The position numbers were made by a program, and so were the translations under genes. From Pseudobutyrivibrio ruminis CF1b (GTDB lineage: Bacteria; Bacillota; Clostridia; Lachnospirales; Lachnospiraceae), in contig NZ_AUJB01000013.1 of NCBI RefSeq assembly GCF_000424005.1, positions 1 through 64,000 on the forward strand: a stretch of DNA of 64,000 nucleotides, in the 5' to 3' direction. Of the stretch, positions 41,900 through 51,225 are shown piece by piece; positions within the stretch are counted from its first letter, which is position 1; each line of letters opens with the position of its first letter. The notes beneath the pieces were generated by a model. That model made no database searches, was not told the DNA's origin, and saw only the letters and a program-made list of their open reading frames with translations.

Positions 41900-43147
41900 A
41901 TGAGTAGAGAAAATTGGTACAAAGTCGACAATGTCGCCAAGGTTTTTTTGGCCACTGCCGCAAAACGAGATACACGAACCCTTAGAGTCAGTTGTACTCT
42001 TTGGGAAGACATAGACCCAGAGCTTTTACAGCAGGCAGTGGAGTCAGCTATTCAGCTTCGACCACAGTTTAATGTGCGAGTTCGCCGAGGTATTTTTTGG
42101 CACTACATGGAGGACACAGACCTTCAGCCAGTAGTAGAAAAGGAGCATGGACGTGTTTGCCCATCTCTTTATCACCCAGGCAGAATGATGCTGCACTATA
42201 AGGTGACTTACTATCACAAGAGAATTAATCTTGATTTGTTCCATGCTATTTCAGATGGAACAGGTGCATTAGAGTTTTTAAACATTATTGTTTTTGATTA
42301 TTTGAAGCTTAAATATCCTGATGAGCTTGAAGAGCTAAATATTCATTCAGGCGCTTCATATGATGATTTGAATCAGGACAGTTATAGACAGTTTTTTGGA
42401 AACTTGTCCTTGAAATCATCGGCATTAAAGGTGGCTTATCACCCAAGCGGATTGAAGCTTCCATATGATCAACTTCAGTTTTTTGAGATTCAGGTGCCAA
42501 CAGATGATATCCTTCCAAAGGCTAAAAATATCGGAGTTGGAATGACCAGCTATATTGGCGCAAAGCTTATGCTTGCTATCAAGGATGATATGCCTCCACG
42601 TAAAAAGCATATGCCAATCAATGTGTCTATGCCTGTAAATCTAAGAAATTACTATCCAAGTCAGACTTCACGTAATTTCTTCAACAATGTAAATGTTGCC
42701 CATGTTTTCGATGAGGAGATTTCCTTTGAGGATTTGGCAAAGGAATTTGATGCCAAGCTTAAGGAAAACCTTACAGAGGAAAACATTAAAAAACAGATGG
42801 ATAACTTTGAGACTATGGAATACTTTATTCCAGTTAGAGCGGTGCCACTGTTCATTAAGCAGATGGTTGTTCGCTATGGCTCAAAGATTATGGATAAAAA
42901 GGTGTCAGTTGTTCTTTCAAATCTTGGAGTGCAGCGTCCTCCAGAGGAGATTATTCCAAAGATTAGAAACTATAATGGTTTCTGTAGCTCATCAAATCTC
43001 TTTGTAGTTATGAGTAGCTACAACGGTAAGATGACCCTTGGAATCAGCTCACCATATTCAAATACAAAGGTAGTAAAAAGCTTCGTTAGAGGCCTCAGTG
43101 AGGATGGCATGAAGGTTACTGCTTATGCGACGGAGGTGATTCGCTAA
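41900..43147 (+). CDS. Condensation/alcohol-acyltransferase-like protein
   Basis: 415 residues, CoA-dependent acyltransferase (condensation) fold. Active-site motif HxxxDG is present as LFHAISDGTG near residue 115; the second landmark is the region around NVSMPVNLRNYYPSQTSRNF. Related proteins include alcohol acetyltransferases and wax-ester-type enzymes; the substrate is unknown. Starts 6 bases after the esterase and overlaps 43147 by one base, so the three act together, perhaps making and breaking an ester lipid. Confidence 0.8.
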   Translation: MSRENWYKVDNVAKVFLATAAKRDTRTLRVSCTLWEDIDPELLQQAVESAIQLRPQFNVRVRRGIFWHYMEDTDLQPVVEKEHGRVCPSLYHPGRMMLHYKVTYYHKRINLDLFHAISDGTGALEFLNIIVFDYLKLKYPDELEELNIHSGASYDDLNQDSYRQFFGNLSLKSSALKVAYHPSGLKLPYDQLQFFEIQVPTDDILPKAKNIGVGMTSYIGAKLMLAIKDDMPPRKKHMPINVSMPVNLRNYYPSQTSRNFFNNVNVAHVFDEEISFEDLAKEFDAKLKENLTEENIKKQMDNFETMEYFIPVRAVPLFIKQMVVRYGSKIMDKKVSVVLSNLGVQRPPEEIIPKIRNYNGFCSSSNLFVVMSSYNGKMTLGISSPYSNTKVVKSFVRGLSEDGMKVTAYATEVIR

Positions 43148-43815
43148 TGAAGAATTGTCCATATTGTAAGATTGATGTTGGAGGAAATTTAAAGAAATGT
43201 CCATTGTGCCAGAGCCGTCTGGTAGGCGAGGATGAGGAAAAATATTTCCCAACACAGTTAAAATTAAAGTTCCAGTCATTTTTCTTCAAGCTGCAACTGT
43301 TCATTGTTTGGATAGTGATTATATCAGCGCTTTGGCTGGATTACATATTCAAGCTTCCATTCGGAAAATACGGTGGATTCCATTGGAGCCTTTTGGTGCT
43401 GATGTGGTTATTTGCCTTCGAGTTCAGTATCATCCATGTATTTAAAAAGGGAATGGATGCCTCCAGGATTATGTCCATAGTAGTGGTAATTGTAATGGCT
43501 ATGGTGAGTGTTACTGCTTATTATTTTGGTTACCTGCTTTTCGTTTTGCAATGGGTTATTCCTATCATGGTTATGTGCACAATTGTTGCCAACTTTGTGC
43601 TGTGCATGGTGGATAAAAGTGGTAACGCGATGGTATATCTGTTGACAGATTTACTTGTGGGAATTATTCCATACTTTGTTTGCATAACATTAAAGAAGGA
43701 TTGTCCAATCGAGTGGATGATTTGCTTACTTGTTAGTTTCATTATTTTTGTGGGAGCAATAATTTTCAAAGGGAGAGAAGTTGTTGGCGAGATTCAGCGC
43801 AGGCTGAGCGTATAG
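43147..43815 (+). CDS. DUF6320-type membrane protein with zinc ribbon
   Basis: 222 residues. N-terminal zinc ribbon MKNCPYCKID...KCPLCQSRL (CxxC twice), then six membrane helices. Fits the uncharacterised DUF6320 family. It overlaps the acyltransferase gene by one base, pointing to a shared membrane function. Its role is unknown. Confidence 0.8.
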   Translation: MKNCPYCKIDVGGNLKKCPLCQSRLVGEDEEKYFPTQLKLKFQSFFFKLQLFIVWIVIISALWLDYIFKLPFGKYGGFHWSLLVLMWLFAFEFSIIHVFKKGMDASRIMSIVVVIVMAMVSVTAYYFGYLLFVLQWVIPIMVMCTIVANFVLCMVDKSGNAMVYLLTDLLVGIIPYFVCITLKKDCPIEWMICLLVSFIIFVGAIIFKGREVVGEIQRRLSV

Positions 43816-43860
43816 CAAGTTTTGCAGCAGTGGTAGTGCGACCTTACGGAGGTTATTTGC

Positions 43861-46437
43861 ATGAATACCGGAGATAGAATACCTGATAAGAGGAAATATT
43901 TATTAGAGAACTTTGGAAGGGCAATGCAGGAGGGCTGGCTGGAGGTTTACTATCAGCCGATTATCCGTGGTTCTAGTGGTAGAGTATGTGGTGAGGAAGC
44001 TTTAGTGCGCTGGGACGACCCTATGCTTGGCGTGCTTAATCCAGCTGAGTTTATTCCTATCCTTGAGTCTGTCAATTTGATTGACAGATTGGACCTTTAC
44101 GTTCTAGAACAGGTTATTGCAAAGCTTGAAAAGTTCGAGAAAATTGGATTATACAGAGTGGTTCATTCTGTAAATTTCTCTCAGATAGATTTCTTCTCAT
44201 CAGATATTGTTTCCGAGGTGAAGCAGCGACTGGAAGGTACATCTGTGCCCCCTTCATTGATTGCTATTGATATCATTGAAAGTGCCTGTGGAACGAGAAA
44301 CGAGACAGTATTATCAAAATTGCAGGAATTTCATGAGCTGGGTTTTCAGATTTGGATGGACGATTATGGAAATGGTGATTTAGCGCCTATTCTTCTTCAG
44401 CAGATTCATTTTGATTTGCTGAAAATTAACATGAGTCTGGTTAGCCAATTGCGATTTAATAAAGGTGCTAGAGTAGTTTCAACAGAGCTTGTAAGAATGG
44501 CTATGGGACTTGGAATTGAGGTGGCAGCAGAGGGAGTTGAAGCAGAGGAGGAAGTAGAATTTTTAAGTGAGATTGGCTGTGCCAAGCTTCAGGGATTCTA
44601 TTTCTGTAAGCCAGTTTCATTAGCAGAGCTTCTCGATAGATATGATAAGGGTATTCAGATAGGTTTTGAAAATCCTGATGAGCGCGAGTATTATTCGACA
44701 GTAGGTCATGTCAGCCTTTATGATTTGTCCTTTACAAGTAATGAGGAAAATGGATTTATAGATTATTTTGATACACTTCCGATGGCTATTTTGCAGGTAA
44801 ATTCTGAGGAAATTTCTCTCCTTCGCTGCAACGGTAATTTTAGAAAATTCTGCTATGCGAATTTTACTGATCAAAGGGGCGTATCCACCTATTATTTCAA
44901 AAGCTCGGAAAATTTTGTGGGATTATATGCCATGAATGCTGTACGTCAGTGCGGAGTAGATGGAAAACGAGTTATTGTAGACGAGCGTACTAAAAATGGC
45001 AAAATGGTCCAGATACTTGTAGACAAAATTTCTCAGAATCCTGTTACAGGTATGTCCGCTGTTGCTGTTGTAGTCTTGTCTGTTACCGATATTCCTAATT
45101 CAAGCGAAGATTTGACCTACAATTATATCGCAAGAGCTCTGGCAGAAGATTACATAAAGCTATATTTTGTAGATATGGAAAAGGATGAATTTGTAGAATA
45201 TGTTTCTGATGGAAAAAATCGAGATGTATCAGTTGTAGACCGTGGTACTAACTATTTTGACCAGCCTGAACTAGAGAAATACAAATTCGTTTACAAGGAA
45301 GATAGACCACGATTTATAGATTCCTTTACAAAGGAAAATGTTATACGTGACTTAAATCAGTACGGCAAGTACACACTTACCTACAGAACAGTTATGGATG
45401 GAAAGCCTACTTATGTAAACTTGAAGGCTGTTCGTGTAAGAACAGATAACAGGCATATTATCATAGGTATTAGTAATGTTGATGCTCATACACGTGAGCA
45501 GGAGGCTTTCCAGAGAATTAAAGAAGAACGTATAACCTTCAATAGAATAGCAGCTCTTTCCAGTGATTTCATTAATATATATAGTGTTGATCCTGAGACG
45601 GGATTCTATGAAATTTTTAAGATGAATCCTGAAAATATGCTATATGAGTTGGAGCCAGAGGGTAAGGATTTCTTCAAAGAAAGTAGAGATAGACTTAAGG
45701 AAATTGTTTACGAAGAAGATGTTGATGCTCTTATGAAAGTGTTCACTAAGGAACATATTTTGGAGTCTATCAAACAACGTGGATTATTTACATACACCTG
45801 CAGAATTAAGAGGATAAAAGGTGGTTTAAGATATGTAACCATGAAAACTGCCCTTGTAGAAGAGTTGGATGGTCCACAGCTTATTTTTGGTCTTATTGAC
45901 GTTGATGAGCAGGTTCGAAAGGAAAAAGAATTCGCTGAAAAGGTTTCTGAAGCCGAGGATAAGGCTATTCGAGATGAACTGACAGGTGTTAAGAATAAGC
46001 ATGCTTACGCAATTGCCGAGGAAGAATTTAATGTAAAAATTGAAGCAGGAAAAGCATCTGAGTTTGCTATAGTAGTTTGTGATTTGAATGGTCTTAAGGA
46101 CGTTAACGATAACTTTGGGCATCAGACCGGTGATGAATTTATTAGAGCGGGCTGTAAAATTATCTGTACTGTATTTGCCCACAGTCCTGTTTACCGAGTC
46201 GGTGGCGATGAGTTTGTGGTAATAGCTCAGGGTGCTGATTATGGAAATATAGATAAGCTTCTTGAAAACTTAGAAAAGGTTAATGTCCGTAATAAAAAGA
46301 AAAAAGAAGTTACTATAGCTGTTGGCGTATCCAAGTTTGATGGACAAAGTGAAATGAGTGAGATTTTCGATGATGCTGATGCCAAGATGTACCTGAATAA
46401 AAAGCGTATGAAAAAAGGTGAGCCAACACATCATTAA
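43861..46437 (+). CDS. EAL-PAS-like-GGDEF c-di-GMP protein
   Basis: 858 residues with EAL first and GGDEF last. EAL (about 13-255) retains catalytic residues: EEALVRW, VNFSQ, IDIIES, WMDDYGNG, LKIN, AEGVE and LQGF. A middle region of several PAS-like segments (about 290-690) has recurring 'YVNLKAVRVRTDNRHIIIGI' and 'VTMKTALVEELDG' patterns. GGDEF (about 695-850) has DELTGVKNKHAY, DLNGLKDVND and RVGGDEF. Both activities look intact, so the net output must be set by the sensory middle. No membrane helix. GGAGG precedes the start. Confidence 0.92.
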   Translation: MNTGDRIPDKRKYLLENFGRAMQEGWLEVYYQPIIRGSSGRVCGEEALVRWDDPMLGVLNPAEFIPILESVNLIDRLDLYVLEQVIAKLEKFEKIGLYRVVHSVNFSQIDFFSSDIVSEVKQRLEGTSVPPSLIAIDIIESACGTRNETVLSKLQEFHELGFQIWMDDYGNGDLAPILLQQIHFDLLKINMSLVSQLRFNKGARVVSTELVRMAMGLGIEVAAEGVEAEEEVEFLSEIGCAKLQGFYFCKPVSLAELLDRYDKGIQIGFENPDEREYYSTVGHVSLYDLSFTSNEENGFIDYFDTLPMAILQVNSEEISLLRCNGNFRKFCYANFTDQRGVSTYYFKSSENFVGLYAMNAVRQCGVDGKRVIVDERTKNGKMVQILVDKISQNPVTGMSAVAVVVLSVTDIPNSSEDLTYNYIARALAEDYIKLYFVDMEKDEFVEYVSDGKNRDVSVVDRGTNYFDQPELEKYKFVYKEDRPRFIDSFTKENVIRDLNQYGKYTLTYRTVMDGKPTYVNLKAVRVRTDNRHIIIGISNVDAHTREQEAFQRIKEERITFNRIAALSSDFINIYSVDPETGFYEIFKMNPENMLYELEPEGKDFFKESRDRLKEIVYEEDVDALMKVFTKEHILESIKQRGLFTYTCRIKRIKGGLRYVTMKTALVEELDGPQLIFGLIDVDEQVRKEKEFAEKVSEAEDKAIRDELTGVKNKHAYAIAEEEFNVKIEAGKASEFAIVVCDLNGLKDVNDNFGHQTGDEFIRAGCKIICTVFAHSPVYRVGGDEFVVIAQGADYGNIDKLLENLEKVNVRNKKKKEVTIAVGVSKFDGQSEMSEIFDDADAKMYLNKKRMKKGEPTHH

Positions 46438-46522
46438 AGTGATTGACAAAGTTTTAACAATACACTATGATAGTAAACAGTAGAAAATAATTGGGGCGAA
46501 CCCAGCATAGGAGGATTTTGTG

Positions 46523-47326
46523 ATGAGCGAATTCAACAATTTAAAGCTTGAGGTTGCAGACGAGATTGCCGTACTTACAATTTCACGTCCAGCAGCACTT
46601 AATGCACTTAACAGCGAGACTCTTGATGAGTTAAACGTTGCACTTACAGAGATCGAGGCTAGAGACGACGTAAAGGTTCTTATTCTTACAGGTGGTCCTG
46701 ATAAGAAGGATAACGCATTTAAGTCATTTGTTGCTGGTGCTGATATTTCTGAGATGGTTAACTTTACAGCAGCTGAGGCACGTGCTTTCGGTATGAGAGC
46801 ATCAGTTCCTTTCTTCAAGCTTATGAACATGAGACAGGTTACAATCTGTGCAGTTAACGGATTTGCTCTTGGTGGCGGTTGCGAGATTTCTATGGCTTGT
46901 GATATCCGTATCGCTTCTGAGAATGCTACATTTGGTCAGCCAGAGTGTGGTCTTGGTATCATTCCTGGTTTCGGTGGTACACAGAGACTTGCTCGTCTCG
47001 TAGGTATGGGACGTGCTAAGGAGCTTATCTTCACATGCGATTCTATCGATGCTAACGAGGCATACAGAATCGGTCTTGTAAACAAGGTTGTTCCATGTGA
47101 GGAGCTTATGGATACAGCTAAGGCTATGGCTAAGAAGATTGCTTCTAAGGGAAGCTATGCAGTATCTATCGCTAAGGCAGCTATCAACAACGGATACGAT
47201 ATGGATATCAAGAATGCAGTAGAGATGGAGGCTAACCTCTTCGGAATTACATGTTCTACACATGATAAGGCTGAAGGAATGGGTGCTTTCCTTGAGAGAA
47301 GAGCTGCAAACCTTACAGATTTCTAA
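46523..47326 (+). CDS. crt: Enoyl-CoA hydratase / crotonase
   Basis: 267 residues from ATG 46523 (AGGAGG eight bases upstream). Hydrates crotonyl-CoA in butyrate formation. Oxyanion and CoA site SFVAGADISEM; catalytic Glu in FALGGGCEISMA and in FGQPECGLGIIPGFGGTQRL. Single gene; the usual thl-hbd-bcd partners are not adjacent. Very regular codon choice suggests high expression. A strong terminator follows at 47341. Confidence 0.93.
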   Translation: MSEFNNLKLEVADEIAVLTISRPAALNALNSETLDELNVALTEIEARDDVKVLILTGGPDKKDNAFKSFVAGADISEMVNFTAAEARAFGMRASVPFFKLMNMRQVTICAVNGFALGGGCEISMACDIRIASENATFGQPECGLGIIPGFGGTQRLARLVGMGRAKELIFTCDSIDANEAYRIGLVNKVVPCEELMDTAKAMAKKIASKGSYAVSIAKAAINNGYDMDIKNAVEMEANLFGITCSTHDKAEGMGAFLERRAANLTDF

Positions 47327-47340
47327 TTTATCGCAATTTT

Positions 47341-47367
47341 GACCCCTCGCAAGAGGGGTCTTTTTTT
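47341..47367 (+). terminator. Terminator of crt
   Basis: GACCCCTC GCAA GAGGGGTC followed by T7. Confidence 0.95.
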
Positions 47368-47449
47368 GCGCCCTTCTCTTGATAAAAAATACGTAAACAG
47401 TTAGAATATTTAAGATTAGGTGAAATATATTTATTTTTAAGGAGAATTC

Positions 47450-47941
47450 ATGGGATACGACTACTATTACACCGATGATGTGGAAAGAGAAATTAAGAAT
47501 CTTCAGAATGGTGATGCACCAGCAAACTACGGTCTTGCTATAGCTTCACTTATACTGGGTGCAGTTTCATTAGTATTTTTCTTGTTTCTTTTAAATATTA
47601 TTTCAGCAATTATTGCAATTATCATGGGCTTCATTTTCATTGGAAGCACAAAGGCTGGTGCAAAGGGCAGAGAGCTAGCTATTGGAGGTATTATCACAGC
47701 TGTTCTTTCTATTGTTTTATGCATAGGAAGCTATGTGGTGATTTTCCAGAACGCTGACAACATCAGCAAGATGTTTGAAAATGAGCTTCAGAATGGCGAT
47801 TCTCCATTTTATTACTATGAGTACAATGGGGAAGATCCAGATATTTTCAGGGATTTTGATGATATAGAGGATTTCTACAATTTTGATGGAAATTCAGATG
47901 ATTTTGAAGACTTCCTTAAAGAAAAGGATGACACACTTTAA
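47450..47941 (+). CDS. DUF4190-like membrane protein
   Basis: 163 residues. Two hydrophobic segments (about 27-65 and 80-100) separated by KAGAKGRELAIGG, the typical DUF4190 'superinfection-exclusion-like' pattern. Very acidic C-terminus (DIFRDFDDIEDFYNFDG). Tyr/Asp-rich N-terminus. Function unknown. GGAG precedes the ATG. Confidence 0.75.
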   Translation: MGYDYYYTDDVEREIKNLQNGDAPANYGLAIASLILGAVSLVFFLFLLNIISAIIAIIMGFIFIGSTKAGAKGRELAIGGIITAVLSIVLCIGSYVVIFQNADNISKMFENELQNGDSPFYYYEYNGEDPDIFRDFDDIEDFYNFDGNSDDFEDFLKEKDDTL

Positions 47942-48044
47942 TTTGGATGAAAGCGTGAAGGCCTAACCATCCTTCATTCTTTACATATAATAATAAGGAT
48001 TAGGTGACGAGAAAGCCTAGTCTCACAGAAAGGAATTACTTTAT

Positions 48045-51000
48045 ATGTACAACAAAGTAGACGCAAGTTTAAATTTCGTTGAGCGCGAAAAGCAGGTGCT
48101 CAAGTTCTGGAACGAGAATGACATCTTCCAGAAGTCAATGGATTCAAGAAAAGAGGGGGAGACTTACACATTCTATGATGGCCCTCCAACAGCAAACGGC
48201 AAGCCTCACATCGGTCATGTTGAGACTCGTGCCATTAAGGACATGATTCCTAGATACCAGACAATGAAGGGCAAGTTCGTTCCTCGTAAGGCTGGTTGGG
48301 ATACACATGGTCTTCCAGTAGAGCTTGAAGTTGAGAAGCTTCTTGGTCTTAACGGAAAAGAGCAGATTGAAGAATACGGTATGGAGCCTTTCATTAAGCA
48401 GTGTAAGGAATCCGTATGGAAATACAAGGGTATGTGGGAGGATTTCTCTGGAACAGTTGGTTTCTGGGCAGATATGGACAATCCTTACATCACATATGAT
48501 GACAATTTCATCGAGTCTGAGTGGTGGGCACTTAAGACAATCTGGGACAAGAAGCTCCTTTACAAGGGATTCAAAATCGTTCCTTATTGCCCTCGTTGTG
48601 GTACTCCACTTTCAGCACAGGAGGTTGCTCAGGGCTACAAGACAGTTAAGGAGCGCTCAGCAATCGCTCGCTTCAAGATTAAGGGAGAGGATGCTTATTT
48701 CCTCGCATGGACAACAACACCATGGACACTTCCATCAAACCTTGCACTTTGCGTAAATCCAGTTGAGACTTACATCAGAGTAAAGGCAGCTGATGGTTAT
48801 ACATACATTCTCGCAGAGGCACTTGCTGATAAGGTTCTTGGCAAGCTGGCTTCGGAAGAAGGCGAGAAGGCTTACGAAGTTCTTGAGACTTACAAGGGAA
48901 CAGACCTTGAGTACAAGGAATACGAGCCACTTTTCGAGTGCGCTGGCATTGCAGCTGAGAAGCAGCACAAGAAGGCACACTTCGTAGTATGCGATGATTA
49001 CGTTACTATGTCAGATGGTACTGGTATCGTTCATATTGCTCCTGCATTTGGTGAGGACGATGCTAAGGTTGGCCGTAAGTACGACCTTCCATTCGTTCAG
49101 TTCGTAGACGGTAAGGGTGAGCTTACAGAAGAGACACCATACGCTGGTCAGTTCGTTAAGGATGCAGATCCAAACGTACTTAAGGACCTTGATGCTAAGG
49201 GACAGCTCTTCGAGGCACCTAAGTTCGAGCACGAGTATCCACACTGCTGGAGATGCGACACTCCACTTATCTACTACGCTAGAGAATCATGGTTCATCAA
49301 GATGACTGAGGTTAAGGATGACCTGATTAAGAATAATAACACTGTAAACTGGATTCCAGATTCAATCGGTAAGGGACGTTTCGGTGATTGGCTTGAGAAC
49401 GTTCAGGACTGGGGTATCTCACGTAACCGTTACTGGGGAACTCCACTTAACATCTGGGAGTGTCCAGACTGTGGTAAGCAGATTTCAATCGGCAGCCGCA
49501 AGGAGTTAGCAGAGCTTTCAGGCCGTGCCGATGCAGAGACAATCGAGCTTCATCGTCCATACATCGATGAGGTTACATGCACATGTCCTGAGTGTAAGGG
49601 CACAATGAAGCGTGTTCCTGAGGTTATTGACTGCTGGTTCGATTCAGGTGCTATGCCATTCGCTCAGCATCACTATCCATTCGAGAATAAGGAAGTATTT
49701 GAGCAGCAGTTCCCTGCTAAGTTCATTTCAGAGGCTGTTGACCAGACTCGTGGTTGGTTCTACTCGTTGATGGCTGAATCAACACTACTTTTCAACAAGG
49801 CTCCTTACGAGAACGTAATCGTACTTGGTCACGTTCAGGATGAGAATGGACAGAAGATGTCTAAGTCAAAGGGCAACGCTGTAGATCCATTCGATGCACT
49901 TGAGAAGATGGGTGCAGATGCTATCAGATGGTACTTCTACACCTCATCAGCTCCTTGGATTCCAAAGAGATTTGGTGAGAACGCTGTTATGGAAGGCCAG
50001 AGAAAGTTCCTTGGAACACTTTGGAATACATACGCTTTCTATATTCTTTATGCAAACATTGACGAGTTTGATCCTACAAAGTACGAGCTTGATTTCAGCA
50101 AGCTTGCAGTTATGGATAAGTGGATTCTTTCTCGTTTGAATTCAGCAATCAAGGCTGTTGATGAGAACCTTGGCGCTTACAAGATTCCTGAGGCAGCACG
50201 TGCACTTGATGAGTTCGTTGACGATATGTCAAACTGGTACGTTCGTCGTTGCCGTGACAGATTCTGGGCAAAGGGAATGGAGCAGGATAAGATCAATGCT
50301 TACATGACTCTTTACACATGCCTTAAGGATATCGCACTTGCAGCAGCACCAATGATTCCTTTCATGACAGAGGAAATCTACCAGAACATGGTTTGCTCAG
50401 TAGATAAGACAGCTCCAGAGTCTATCCACCTTTGCGACTTCCCAGTTGTAAACGAGCAGTTCATTGACAAGAAGCTTGAGGAAGATATGGACGAGCTTCT
50501 CAAAATCGTAGTTCACGGTCGTGCATGTAGAAATACAGCAAATATCAAGAACCGTCAGCCAATCGGTCAGATGTACATCAAGGCTGAGCATGAGCTTGAT
50601 GAGATGTATGTTTCTATCATTGAGGATGAGCTTAATGTTAAGAAGGCTACATTTACAGATGATGTTTCAGCATTCACATCATACAGCTTCAAGCCACAGC
50701 TTCGTACAGTAGGACCTAAGTACGGTAAGTTCCTTGGTGGCATCCAGAAGGCACTTTCTAGCCTTGATGGAAACGCAGCTTATGCAGAGCTTAAGGCTAA
50801 TGGAGTTCTCAGACTTCCAGAGGTTGATGCTTCTATCGAGCTTGCAGAGGAAGATTTACTTATCTCTATGGCTCAGACAGAGGGCTTCGTAGCAGACGGT
50901 GACAACTACGTTACAGTAGTTCTCGATACAAACCTTACAGAGGAGCTCCTTGAGGAAGGTTTCGTTCGTGAAATCGTATCTAAGATTCAGACAATGCGTA

Positions 51001-51203
51001 AGGAAGCAGATTTCGAGGTAATGGACAGAATCACAGTTTCTTACGAATCATCTGATAAAATAAATGACGTGTTTAAGAGAAATATGGACACTATCGCTGG
51101 TGAAGTACTTGCAGACTCTATCGTTACAGGTGCTACAGGCGACCACGTAAAAGAGTGGAATATAAATGGTGAGAAGGTAACGTTAGCAGTAACTAAAAAC
51201 TAA
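48045..51203 (+). CDS. ileS: Isoleucyl-tRNA synthetase, type 2
   Basis: 1,052 residues. Charges tRNA-Ile. HIGH motif GKPHIGHVETR, KAGWDTHGLPVELEVEK, CP1 editing region with LAWTTTPWTLPSN, the Rossmann/KMSKS half (WFYSLMAEST, KMSKSKGNAVDP) and anticodon-binding helices. Length and the IEYG/CKESVWKYKGMW-type N-terminal blocks point to the eukaryote-like type 2 class, usually less sensitive to mupirocin. GAAAGGA precedes the ATG. No T-box (AGGGTGGNACCGCG) is visible upstream. Confidence 0.95.
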   Translation: MYNKVDASLNFVEREKQVLKFWNENDIFQKSMDSRKEGETYTFYDGPPTANGKPHIGHVETRAIKDMIPRYQTMKGKFVPRKAGWDTHGLPVELEVEKLLGLNGKEQIEEYGMEPFIKQCKESVWKYKGMWEDFSGTVGFWADMDNPYITYDDNFIESEWWALKTIWDKKLLYKGFKIVPYCPRCGTPLSAQEVAQGYKTVKERSAIARFKIKGEDAYFLAWTTTPWTLPSNLALCVNPVETYIRVKAADGYTYILAEALADKVLGKLASEEGEKAYEVLETYKGTDLEYKEYEPLFECAGIAAEKQHKKAHFVVCDDYVTMSDGTGIVHIAPAFGEDDAKVGRKYDLPFVQFVDGKGELTEETPYAGQFVKDADPNVLKDLDAKGQLFEAPKFEHEYPHCWRCDTPLIYYARESWFIKMTEVKDDLIKNNNTVNWIPDSIGKGRFGDWLENVQDWGISRNRYWGTPLNIWECPDCGKQISIGSRKELAELSGRADAETIELHRPYIDEVTCTCPECKGTMKRVPEVIDCWFDSGAMPFAQHHYPFENKEVFEQQFPAKFISEAVDQTRGWFYSLMAESTLLFNKAPYENVIVLGHVQDENGQKMSKSKGNAVDPFDALEKMGADAIRWYFYTSSAPWIPKRFGENAVMEGQRKFLGTLWNTYAFYILYANIDEFDPTKYELDFSKLAVMDKWILSRLNSAIKAVDENLGAYKIPEAARALDEFVDDMSNWYVRRCRDRFWAKGMEQDKINAYMTLYTCLKDIALAAAPMIPFMTEEIYQNMVCSVDKTAPESIHLCDFPVVNEQFIDKKLEEDMDELLKIVVHGRACRNTANIKNRQPIGQMYIKAEHELDEMYVSIIEDELNVKKATFTDDVSAFTSYSFKPQLRTVGPKYGKFLGGIQKALSSLDGNAAYAELKANGVLRLPEVDASIELAEEDLLISMAQTEGFVADGDNYVTVVLDTNLTEELLEEGFVREIVSKIQTMRKEADFEVMDRITVSYESSDKINDVFKRNMDTIAGEVLADSIVTGATGDHVKEWNINGEKVTLAVTKN

Positions 51204-51225
51204 TCGTATAGGGGGTTTTTAGAGT

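Noticed and set aside
47942-48044. T-box before ileS
   Set aside because: The 100-base gap contains only a small TGAAGG/CCTTCA hairpin and no AGGGTGG motif.
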